A stretch of DNA of 5,084 nt from Steroidobacteraceae bacterium (GTDB taxonomy: Bacteria > Pseudomonadota > Gammaproteobacteria > Steroidobacterales > Steroidobacteraceae). The DNA lies in contig JAJTCR010000150.1 in assembly GCA_021325695.1 (NCBI GenBank), positions 1 through 5,084 of the forward strand. The letters run 5' to 3'. The translations under genes and the position numbers were made by a program. The notes beneath the pieces are model-generated. The model was not told the origin of the DNA. It worked only from the letters and a program-made list of their open reading frames with translations, and made no database searches. Every line of letters starts with the position of its first letter. Within the stretch, counting starts at the first letter, position 1. This document shows positions 1-5,058 of this stretch, one piece after another.

Positions 1-264
1 GGGCGGCTCCTCGAGCGAGCCCAGGTGCCGCGCAGCCTCGATGCCGTCCATGCCCGGCATGCGCACGTCGAGCAGCACGACGTCGGGATCGAGCGCCGCG
101 CAGCGTTCCAGTGCCTCGTTGCCGCTGGCGGCCTCGCCGACGACCGCGACGTCGTGGAGTTCTTCCAGCATGCGGCGCAGCCGCTCGCGCGCCGGCGCCT
201 CGTCGTCGACGATCAGTGCGCGCAGCTTGTCGGGTGGGGCGGCAGTGGCGGCGGTGTCGTCCAT
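1..264 (-). CDS. Response regulator receiver domain, AlgR/LytTR-like (3' end outside window)
   Basis: Only the first 88 residues are present; the gene runs off the window. They form a CheY-like receiver: the acidic pair D20-D21 in LIVDDEAPAR, then the phosphoacceptor D66 in VVLLDVRMPGMDG. The LIVDDEAPARERL start is typical of LytTR/AlgR-type regulators, which carry a C-terminal LytTR DNA-binding domain; that part cannot be seen here, so the output domain is inferred. The protein should be phosphorylated by the sensor kinase encoded 37 nt upstream and act as a cytoplasmic transcription factor. ATG at 264 is the only credible start: no ATG, GTG or TTG lies in frame between it and the kinase stop. 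The leader before it lacks a purine-rich Shine-Dalgarno, so translation may depend on coupling to the kinase gene. Confidence 0.9.
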   Translation of the reverse strand, partial: MDDTAATAAPPDKLRALIVDDEAPARERLRRMLEELHDVAVVGEAASGNEALERCAALDPDVVLLDVRMPGMDGIEAARHLGSLEEPP

Positions 265-301
265 GCGAGGACCGGGATTCTGCGATGGACGGACCGTGCT
301 G

Positions 302-1438
302 TCACGACGGGCGTCCCGCGACCTCGAACGGTACGTCCGCCGCCTCGTCGGCGCGGCCGTCGCCGACGTGCGGGAAGCGCAGCCTGACACAGAAGCGACC
401 GTCGCCGTCCTGCACTTCGATTCCCGACCGGCCCGGGAAGGCGAGTTCGAGCCGCTCCCGCACGTTGTCGAGCGCCATGCGGTTGCCCTTGCGCGTCGCA
501 GCCGCCCCGTCCGGGGGCAATGGATTCGTGACCTCGAACACGATCGAGTCGCCCTCCAGCCAGCCGCTCACGGTGACGGTTCCGCCGCCGGGCAGGGGTT
601 CGATGCCGTGGCCGATCGCGTTCTCGAGCAACGGTTGCAGCAGCAGGCTCGGCACGATCGCGCGCGCGGGGACCCTGCGCACGTCCCAGTCGACGCGCAG
701 GCGGTCTCCCATGCGCAACTGCTCGATGCGCTGGTAGATCCGGGCGACCTCCAGTTCTTCGCGCAGCGAAATCTGCGCGCGGGCATCGCTCAAGCTCACG
801 CGAAACAGGTCCGCGAGGTCTTCGATCGCCTCTTCCGCGCGGGCCGGGTCACTGCGCGTCAAGGCCGCGATCGTGTTCATGCTGTTGAACAGGAAGTGCG
901 GCCGGATCCGCGCCTGCAAGGCGTGGATGCGTGCGCGGGCCTCGAGTTCGACCGAGCGGCGCCACTGCTGCGAGACGTAGAAGTAGCGGAGCGCCAGCGC
1001 GCCGACGATCGCTGCGATCAGCACGTTCGGCAACACGAACACCGACATGCGGTCCGGAAACACCGACGACACGGTGCCGAACCGCGTGACCCACCACTGC
1101 CCGAGCAGGCAGACGACGATCGAGAGCAGCGCGACGACGCCGACCATCGTGCCGAGGGCCCAGGCGACCGCGGGCCGCAACGGCTCGCGGGCGAGCCACG
1201 GCCGCACGCGACAGAGCGCGCCCGCGCAGAGCAGGCCGGCCCACAGCAGGAAGGCCGTGGTGCGAGCGAGCTCGATCCAGAAGTCACCGCCGGCGGGGAG
1301 CCGTGCGAGCGCCAGCACGAATCCGAGCAGCGCCGCGATCAGCACGATCGCGAGCACCGTGGGCGCCTGGCAGAAATCGGGCAGGAAGAAGCGGTCGCCG
1401 TCGGCGCCGGCGGTGGGCGCGGGCGCCGGCGTGCTCAT
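302..1438 (-). CDS. Membrane sensor histidine kinase, LytS/AlgZ (FimS)-like
   Basis: This 378-residue inner-membrane kinase should pass phosphate to the response regulator encoded just downstream. After a short Pro/Ala-rich N-terminus comes FFLPDFCQ (17-24), a motif I associate with AlgZ-like sensors. About four hydrophobic segments follow (roughly 27-46, 56-76, 88-113, 132-152) with no large periplasmic domain. The His_kinase (PF06580) core has the phosphoacceptor H181 in RPHFLFNSMNTIAAL. The ATP-binding part keeps an N-box, LLLQPLLENAIGHG (265-278, N273), and a late GNRMALDNVRERL (318-330). The DxGxG box usual between them is not recognisable (VTNPLPPDG instead), which fits AlgZ/FimS being described as atypical sensors. 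The ATG overlaps the upstream dehydrogenase stop as ATGA and has no strong Shine-Dalgarno, implying translational coupling. The input signal cannot be read from the sequence. Confidence 0.93.
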   Translation of the reverse strand: MSTPAPAPTAGADGDRFFLPDFCQAPTVLAIVLIAALLGFVLALARLPAGGDFWIELARTTAFLLWAGLLCAGALCRVRPWLAREPLRPAVAWALGTMVGVVALLSIVVCLLGQWWVTRFGTVSSVFPDRMSVFVLPNVLIAAIVGALALRYFYVSQQWRRSVELEARARIHALQARIRPHFLFNSMNTIAALTRSDPARAEEAIEDLADLFRVSLSDARAQISLREELEVARIYQRIEQLRMGDRLRVDWDVRRVPARAIVPSLLLQPLLENAIGHGIEPLPGGGTVTVSGWLEGDSIVFEVTNPLPPDGAAATRKGNRMALDNVRERLELAFPGRSGIEVQDGDGRFCVRLRFPHVGDGRADEAADVPFEVAGRPS

Positions 1439-2346
1439 CCGGTCGTGCGCGTGGGCGATTTCGGCTCGCCCGCGGGCGTGAACAGCGCGTCCTTGAGACG
1501 GAACAGCACGGAGATGTCTTCGTCGCCGTGGCCCTGCGCGATGAGTTGCTCGTACTGCTCCAGCGTCGCCTCCACCATGGGCAAGGCAGCGCCGAACCGT
1601 GCGGCCATGTCACGGCAGATGCGCAGGTCCTTCTGGTGCAGTCGCACGCGGAAGCCGGGCGGAAAGGCGTCGCGGACCACGTTCGGCGCGCGGTTGACGA
1701 AGTACCAGCTCGAGCCTGCGCCCTGGCCGAGCGTCTCGATCAGCTGCGGCAGCGGCAGGCCCTGCGCCTTGGCGAACGCCATCGCCTCGGCGACCGCCTG
1801 GATCGCCCCGGCGCAGAGGATCTGGTTGGTGGCCTTGGCCGCCTGCCCGGAACCCGACGGCCCGAGGTGCGTCACCGTCCGCCCCATGGCTTGCAGCACG
1901 GGTCGGCCACGTTCGAACGCCCCGGCCGACCCACCCACCATGATCGCCAGCGTCCCGTCGCGGGCACCTTCGACGCCGCCGCTCACCGGCGCGTCGAGGA
2001 ACTCCATCCCGCGGCTCGCGAGCCGGCGCGCGGCCTCGCGTGCCGTGTCGGCGCTCACGGTCGAGCAGTCCACCACGAGCGCACCTTCGCGCAGTCCGGG
2101 CAACAGGCCATCGACGACCTCGAGCACGTCGGCGTCGGCCGAAACGCAGGTGACGACGGTGTCGCAGGCGCGTGCGAGCGCGCCGAGGCTGGAATCGGCG
2201 ACCACGCCGAGCTCGACCGCAAGCTCGCCTGCACGGCTCGGCGTCCGGTTCCAGACCGCCTGCAGCAACCCTGCCTTGTGCAGGTTGCGCGCCATGCCAC
2301 GGCCCATGGCGCCGAGGCCGGCAAAACCCACGCTCGGTCTGGTCAC
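1435..2346 (-). CDS. NAD(P)-dependent beta-hydroxyacid dehydrogenase (3-hydroxyisobutyrate dehydrogenase / glyoxylate reductase family)
   Basis: This 303-residue protein has the family's usual length. It has an N-terminal Rossmann fold with GFAGLGAMG (7-15), the substrate-binding motif DAPVSGG (118-124), and the catalytic lysine K171 with N174 in GQAAKATNQ. The C-terminal helical domain has HQKDL (237-241) and GDEDISVLF (274-282). Such enzymes reversibly oxidise small beta-hydroxyacids (3-hydroxyisobutyrate, tartronate semialdehyde) or reduce glyoxylate or succinic semialdehyde, in the cytoplasm. WNRT (32-35) after the second beta strand, rather than an acidic residue there, suggests NADP(H) and the glyoxylate/succinic semialdehyde reductase branch; this is inference and the substrate is unknown. 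The start is GTG, backed by a good Shine-Dalgarno. A nearby ATG at 2354 is out of frame and stops after three codons. The gene sits 50 nt after the DUF4124 gene and overlaps the kinase gene by 4 nt. Confidence 0.93.
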   Translation of the reverse strand: MTRPSVGFAGLGAMGRGMARNLHKAGLLQAVWNRTPSRAGELAVELGVVADSSLGALARACDTVVTCVSADADVLEVVDGLLPGLREGALVVDCSTVSADTAREAARRLASRGMEFLDAPVSGGVEGARDGTLAIMVGGSAGAFERGRPVLQAMGRTVTHLGPSGSGQAAKATNQILCAGAIQAVAEAMAFAKAQGLPLPQLIETLGQGAGSSWYFVNRAPNVVRDAFPPGFRVRLHQKDLRICRDMAARFGAALPMVEATLEQYEQLIAQGHGDEDISVLFRLKDALFTPAGEPKSPTRTTG

Positions 2347-2352
2347 GGCAAC

Positions 2353-2361
2353 ATCACCCCT
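2353..2361 (-). promoter_or_regulatory. Shine-Dalgarno of the dehydrogenase, fixing its GTG start
   Basis: The minus strand reads AGGGGTGAT, ending 6 nt before the GTG at 2346. The AGGGG core is 10 nt from the start. It is one base short of the full anti-16S complement AGGAGGTGAT and supports the GTG. Confidence 0.75.
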
Positions 2362-2390
2362 GGGTCTTCGTCAGTCCGCCTGCCCAAGGG
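2357..2390 (-). promoter_or_regulatory. Possible hairpin covering the dehydrogenase Shine-Dalgarno
   Basis: In minus-strand RNA, CCCUUGGG (2390-2383) can pair with CCCAGGGG (2364-2357) over 8 bp, including one U-G wobble, with an 18-nt loop. The 3' arm contains the AGGGG of the dehydrogenase ribosome site. No U-tract follows, so it is not a terminator. It may reduce independent initiation, or be chance in GC-rich DNA. Confidence 0.3.
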
Positions 2391-2396
2391 AACACC

Positions 2397-2858
2397 TCAC
2401 TGGCCGGCGCAGAACTCGTCCATGACTTTTTTCGCATTCTCGCGCGTCGCGTCGATCTCCGCCGAGTCGAGGTACCGTCGGTCGTCGGGTGAGGCGCCCG
2501 GCTCATAGATTCGGCGCGCGTTCATGAGGTTCTGGTAGCGCGTGCGGGCATCCTGGCAGCGCTTGGCCTTGTCGGCCTCGGTAAGTTGCGACGCCTGCTT
2601 TGCGTCGGCGGCATTTTTCGCCGCGTCGGCCGCAGCCTTCTGGTCGCCCTGCAGCCTGGTCATCTCGGCCTGGTAGCGCGACTGCACTTCGACCACGTCG
2701 GTTTCCTTGGTGGCGACGTTGACTTTCTGCGCGGGCAGGCTCTCCGGGCGATCCGTGTAAACGGGCCTCCCCTGCGCATCACGGGTCACGAAGACCTCCG
2801 CGGCGGCAGCCGGGACGCAGATCAGGACGGTGGCAACGGTGGCGAGGACGACGCGCAT
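2397..2858 (-). CDS. Secreted DUF4124 domain protein
   Basis: This 153-residue protein has a probable Sec signal peptide, MRVVLATVATVLICVPAAAA, likely cut before E21, placing it in the periplasm. The mature N-terminus EVFVTRDAQGRPVYTDRPES (21-40) is the DUF4124 signature (aromatic/beta start, 'G.pvYtDrP'). Residues about 57-100 are rich in Ala, Gln and Lys and look helical or coiled-coil. The C-terminal part (101-153) has two cysteines, C101 and C150, which could form a disulfide after export. No enzyme motif is visible and the family's biochemical role is not known to me. ATG at 2858 is supported by CAAGGGAG upstream. The gene lies between the glnK-amtB unit, from which a strong terminator separates it, and the dehydrogenase gene 50 nt downstream. 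It is probably the first gene of that downstream set. Confidence 0.9.
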   Translation of the reverse strand: MRVVLATVATVLICVPAAAAEVFVTRDAQGRPVYTDRPESLPAQKVNVATKETDVVEVQSRYQAEMTRLQGDQKAAADAAKNAADAKQASQLTEADKAKRCQDARTRYQNLMNARRIYEPGASPDDRRYLDSAEIDATRENAKKVMDEFCAGQ

Positions 2859-2865
2859 GGGGGGG

Positions 2866-2873
2866 CTCCCTTG
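2866..2873 (-). promoter_or_regulatory. Shine-Dalgarno of the DUF4124 gene
   Basis: The minus strand reads CAAGGGAG, then seven C residues, then ATG at 2858. The GGGAG core is 7 nt from the start. It lies directly after a U6 tract that closes a large potential hairpin, so a ribosome would load right beside that structure. Confidence 0.75.
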
Positions 2874-2961
2874 AAAAAAGGGGCTAGGGGATCGCGGACA
2901 GGGGATCGTCGGCGGCGAGCGCCGCTCCGGCCACCAACCCTATCCCCTGACCCCTATCCCC
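2874..2961 (-). terminator. Terminator-like / attenuator-like hairpin in the DUF4124 leader
   Basis: In minus-strand RNA, GGGGAUAGGGG (2961-2951) pairs with CCCCUAGCCCC (2890-2880), 10 of 11 positions. After an asymmetric internal loop (1 x 8 nt), CAGGGGAU (2949-2942) pairs with AUCCCCUG (2906-2899) over 8 bp. The apex holds a further small stem, GCGGCG/CGCCGC (2912-2925). U6 (2879-2874) follows the outer stem with no gap, the arrangement of an intrinsic terminator, and only in the minus orientation. It ends 15 nt before the DUF4124 ATG, so any promoter for that gene must normally lie upstream and be read through it. The long apex and internal loop make efficiency uncertain. It could instead back up the amtB terminator or be a mobile repeat. 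Confidence 0.5.
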
Positions 2962-2963
2962 TG
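2884..2963. repeat. Paired direct and inverted repeats with 14-bp spacing
   Basis: On the plus strand CCCTATCCCCTG occurs exactly twice (2938-2949 and 2952-2963), offset 14 bp. Inverted partners AGGGGATCG occur at 2886-2894 and 2900-2908, also offset 14 bp. The two sets face each other across a 29-bp GC-rich centre. The region is intergenic. The layout resembles a dispersed palindromic element, but only one copy is in the window. Confidence 0.7.
2938..2961 (-). other. G-quadruplex motif in the DUF4124 leader
   Basis: The minus strand carries four G-tracts (GGGG, GGGG, GGGG, GGG) separated by three loops of exactly 3 nt (ATA, TCA, ATA). This fully satisfies the usual G3+N1-7 pattern with short, uniform loops. 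It lies on the non-template strand for DUF4124, so it could form in nascent RNA. It occupies the 5' arm of the hairpin above, so the two folds are mutually exclusive. Folding itself is inferred. Confidence 0.55.
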
Positions 2964-2966
2964 CGC

Positions 2967-2975
2967 AGTCTAACA
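2967..2975 (-). promoter_or_regulatory. Weak candidate extended -10 for DUF4124
   Basis: The minus strand reads TGTTAGACT, an extended -10 (TGn) with TAGACT matching TATAAT at 4 of 6 positions including the key T, A and final T. No -35 box lies 17 nt upstream (CGCGGG). Transcription would begin near 2960, at the first G-tract of the hairpin. It is the best match I found in the AT-poor stretch between the amtB terminator and DUF4124, and it is weak. Confidence 0.2.
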
Positions 2976-3036
2976 GTCGTCGGATCATGCCCGCGGCGTC
3001 CTGGTCGAAAACCGGTGCTACTTCAAGGATTCAGGC

Positions 3037-3065
3037 AAAAAAAAAGCGGGCACCGAAGTGCCCGC
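3037..3065 (-). terminator. Intrinsic terminator of glnK-amtB
   Basis: In minus-strand RNA a perfect 8-bp stem GCGGGCAC/GUGCCCGC is capped by UUCG with a C-G closing pair, the very stable cUUCGg tetraloop. A run of nine U residues follows immediately. It lies 57 nt past the amtB stop and should end the nitrogen transcript efficiently. Confidence 0.96.
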
Positions 3066-3078
3066 AAGCGGGGGAGAA

Positions 3079-3104
3079 GGCGACCGGACCAGGAACCGGC
3101 CGCC
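3079..3104 (-). other. Stem-loop in the amtB 3' UTR
   Basis: In minus-strand RNA GGCGGCCGG (3104-3096) pairs with CCGGUCGCC (3087-3079) over 9 bp with one G-U wobble and an 8-nt loop. On the plus strand the same position would be an A-C mismatch, so the fold favours the amtB transcript. No U-tract follows. It may protect the 3' end or be chance. Confidence 0.4.
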
Positions 3105-3122
3105 CTCCACAGACACCTGACG

Positions 3123-4535
3123 TCAGTTGTAGGCGCGCTCACCGTGCGACACGGTGTCGAGACCCTCGCGCTCGGACTCCTCGGCCACGCGCAGGCCCAT
3201 GACCAGGTCGACCAGCTTGAAGGCCACCGCCGCGACGACCCCGGACCAGACCAGGGCCGTCGCCACGCCCCAGAGCTGGGCCTTGAATTGCGCCGCCATG
3301 TCGTAGGGCGCGACCGCATCTGCGACGTAGTCGTAGACGCCCGTGCCGCCGAGCGCCGGATCGCAGAACACGGCCGTGAGCAGCGCGCCCACGATGCCGC
3401 CGACGCAGTGGACGCCGAACACGTCGAGCGAGTCGTCGTAGCCGAGCTTCATCTTGAACCACGCGACCGCCAGCAGGCAGAGCAATCCCGCGATCACGCC
3501 GATCGCGATCGCGCCCATCGGGCCCACCCAGCCACAGGCCGGCGTGATGGCGACCAGGCCCGCGATGGCGCCCGAGGCCGCGCCGAGCATGGTCGGCGTG
3601 CCCCGGTGGATCCACTCGGCGAAGGACCAGGCGAGCGCGGCGGCCGCGGTCGCCAGGATCGTGTTCGCGAACACCATGCCCGTGAAGCCGTTGGCCTCGA
3701 GGCCCGAACCCACGTTGAAGCCGAACCAGCCGACCCAGAGCAGCGAGGCGCCGATCATCACCATCGGCACGTTGTGCGGGGGCATCGCGGTCGTGCCGTA
3801 GCCGATGCGCTTGCCGAGCATCAGTGCGCCCACCAGGCCGGCGATTCCCGCGTTGATGTGCACGACGGTGCCGCCGGCGAAATCGAGCGCGCCCTTCTGA
3901 AACAGGAAGCCCGCAGTGGCGAGCGCCGCTTCACCCGCGGCGGCGTCCGTGTAGGCGTCCGGACCTGCCCACCACCAGACCATGTGCGCCATCGGCAGGT
4001 ACGCGGCCGTGAACCAGATCACCATGAACAGCAGCACCGCGCCGAACTTGATGCGTTCGGCGAAGGCCCCGACGATCAGGCACGGCGTGATGCACGCGAA
4101 CGTGAGCTGGAACACGAACCAGGTGTACTCCGGAATGTAGACGCCCTTGCTGAACGTGGCGGCGACGGAACTCGTCGTGAGCCCGCCCATGAACAGCCGG
4201 TCCAAGCCGCCGATGAACGGCGTCGAGCCCTGCGTGAACGCGAGACTGTAGCCGTAGATCGCCCAGAGCAGCGCGATCAGGCAGAACGTCATGAACACCT
4301 GCATCAGCAGCGACAGCACGTTCTTGGTCCGGACCATGCCGGCGTAGAACAGCGCGAGTCCCGGGATGGTCATCAGGATGACCAGCACGGTCGAGGTCAT
4401 CATCCACGCGGTGTCGCCTTTGTCCGGGACGGGGGCGTCCTGGGCCAGCCCAAGGACGGGCGCGAGCATGGCGCCCAGTGCGAGCGCGGCGGCGGCCCAC
4501 GGGCGGCGGCTCGGCGCGGCAGTCAACGTCTTCAC
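3123..4535 (-). CDS. amtB: Ammonium transporter AmtB
   Basis: This inner-membrane ammonium channel conducts NH4+/NH3 inward under nitrogen limitation. From the GTG start it is 470 residues. A signal-peptide-like N-terminus (1-31) probably ends LGLA|QD, followed by eleven predicted membrane helices. Channel residues align by motif with E. coli AmtB: the Amt signature DFAGGTVVHINAG (218-230) with D218 and H226, the second pore histidine H376 in DVFGVHCVGG, gate phenylalanines F146 (LTFACIT) and F273 (WFGFN), and vestibule W187 and S277. The C-terminal tail GLRVAEESEREGLD...SHGERAYN, through which GlnK controls gating, is intact. GTG 4535 is chosen because AGGAG lies 7 nt upstream; the in-frame ATG at 4580 has no ribosome site and would add 15 polar residues before the signal peptide. 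It lies 67 nt after glnK with no internal terminator seen. Confidence 0.97.
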   Translation of the reverse strand: MKTLTAAPSRRPWAAAALALGAMLAPVLGLAQDAPVPDKGDTAWMMTSTVLVILMTIPGLALFYAGMVRTKNVLSLLMQVFMTFCLIALLWAIYGYSLAFTQGSTPFIGGLDRLFMGGLTTSSVAATFSKGVYIPEYTWFVFQLTFACITPCLIVGAFAERIKFGAVLLFMVIWFTAAYLPMAHMVWWWAGPDAYTDAAAGEAALATAGFLFQKGALDFAGGTVVHINAGIAGLVGALMLGKRIGYGTTAMPPHNVPMVMIGASLLWVGWFGFNVGSGLEANGFTGMVFANTILATAAAALAWSFAEWIHRGTPTMLGAASGAIAGLVAITPACGWVGPMGAIAIGVIAGLLCLLAVAWFKMKLGYDDSLDVFGVHCVGGIVGALLTAVFCDPALGGTGVYDYVADAVAPYDMAAQFKAQLWGVATALVWSGVVAAVAFKLVDLVMGLRVAEESEREGLDTVSHGERAYN

Positions 4536-4542
4536 TGGTGTT

Positions 4543-4547
4543 CTCCT
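4543..4547 (-). promoter_or_regulatory. Shine-Dalgarno deciding the amtB GTG start
   Basis: The minus strand reads ACAGGAGAACACCA then GTG at 4535. AGGAG sits 7 nt from the start, the optimal spacing. The upstream ATG at 4580 is preceded by ACGAACCA, with no such site. Confidence 0.88.
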
Positions 4548-4602
4548 GTCGGTGGGTCTGTGCAAGTCGTCTGTGGTCATTGGTTCGTTCGAGTACGTGC
4601 GA

Positions 4603-4941
4603 CTAAACGGCTTCCGCGCCGGTCTCGCCCGTGCGGATGCGCACGGCCTGGTCGAGCTGCGTCACGAAGATCTTGCCGTCGCCGATCTTCCCGGTGCGGG
4701 CGACGTTGGTGATGGCCTCGATCACCTGCTCGACGATCGTGTCGTCGACGGCGATCTCGACCTTGTTCTTGGGCAGGAAATCGACGCGATACTCGGCGCC
4801 GCGATAGAGCTCGGTGTGTCCGCGCTGGCGGCCGAAGCCCTGCACCTCGGTCACCGTCACGCCCTGCACGCCGATGTCGGCGATGGCCTGGCGCACTTCA
4901 TCGAGCTTGAACGGCTTGATGATGGCCGTGATGAGCTTCAT
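4603..4941 (-). CDS. glnK: Nitrogen regulatory protein PII (GlnK)
   Basis: This 112-residue protein has the standard PII length. It is a cytoplasmic trimer that senses 2-oxoglutarate, ATP/ADP and, through uridylylation, glutamine, and that blocks AmtB when nitrogen is plentiful. It begins MKLITAIIKPFKLDEVR. The T-loop GHTELYRGAEY (41-51) contains the uridylylation tyrosine Y51 and the neighbouring Y46. The ligand-binding TGKIGDGKIFV (83-93) is complete. D54 would be GlnB-like by E. coli comparison, but linkage to amtB favours the name glnK. ATG 4941 is preceded by GGGAG at 8 nt. A further in-frame ATG at 4977 would add 12 residues not found in PII proteins and leave a much shorter leader, so it is rejected. 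It is first in the glnK-amtB unit, behind a sigma-54 promoter. Confidence 0.96.
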   Translation of the reverse strand: MKLITAIIKPFKLDEVRQAIADIGVQGVTVTEVQGFGRQRGHTELYRGAEYRVDFLPKNKVEIAVDDTIVEQVIEAITNVARTGKIGDGKIFVTQLDQAVRIRTGETGAEAV

Positions 4942-4949
4942 TGGCGGGA

Positions 4950-4955
4950 CTCCCT
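4950..4955 (-). promoter_or_regulatory. Shine-Dalgarno of glnK
   Basis: The minus strand reads AGGGAG followed by TCCCGCCA and ATG at 4941 (8-nt spacing). It supports the 112-residue start over the upstream ATG at 4977. Confidence 0.8.
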
Positions 4956-4992
4956 GGCGGCGCGCGTCGCGCTGCAACGTCGGAACCCCCGA

Positions 4993-5008
4993 TGCAGAAA
5001 CCGTGCCA
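4993..5008 (-). promoter_or_regulatory. Sigma-54 (RpoN) promoter of glnK-amtB
   Basis: The minus strand reads TGGCACGGTTTCTGCA. Against the RpoN consensus TGGCACG-N4-TTGCW only one fixed base differs (C for the first T of the -12 element). The invariant GG and GC are correctly spaced. Transcription would start near 4982, giving a glnK leader of about 40 nt. Such promoters need an activator such as NtrC and ATP hydrolysis, which fits nitrogen-starvation control of both genes. Confidence 0.9.
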
Positions 5009-5058
5009 CCCCGCCTGCGGCCAGTTGTGCCGCGCGGCGCGTCGCCGCGGCCGTCGAG

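Noticed and set aside
41..2425. Very long plus-strand open frame opposite the regulator, kinase and dehydrogenase genes
   Set aside because: Translation is Arg/Ala/Ser-rich with no family motif, and it lies antisense to three well-supported genes. High GC removes stop codons in the shadow frame.
3027..3032. TTGAAG as a -35 box for DUF4124
   Set aside because: No acceptable -10 lies 16-18 nt downstream (the sequence there is CAGGAC), and the site abuts the amtB terminator.
3117..3126. Palindrome CTGACGTCAG overlapping the amtB stop codon
   Set aside because: A 10-bp palindrome is easily found by chance, and nothing links it to a known operator at the end of a gene.
4536..4602. Separate sigma-54 promoter for amtB in the glnK-amtB gap
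   Set aside because: A TTGCA is present on the minus strand, but there is no GG at the required -24 spacing. Co-transcription from the glnK promoter explains amtB.
2586..4712. Long plus-strand open frame opposite DUF4124, amtB and glnK
   Set aside because: Composition is His/Arg/Asp-rich and low in complexity, it runs through the terminator and repeats, and the opposite strand encodes clear AmtB and GlnK proteins.
4942..4977. Twelve-residue upstream extension of GlnK from ATG 4977
   Set aside because: PII proteins start at MKLITAIIKP. The Shine-Dalgarno fits the ATG at 4941, and 4977 would leave only about 5 nt of leader from the predicted sigma-54 start.
5016..5032. Second NtrC-like dyad, TGCGGCCAGTTGTGCC
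   Set aside because: Both halves match only 4 of 6 and the spacer is 4 nt rather than 5, so it is not better than chance in this GC-rich stretch.
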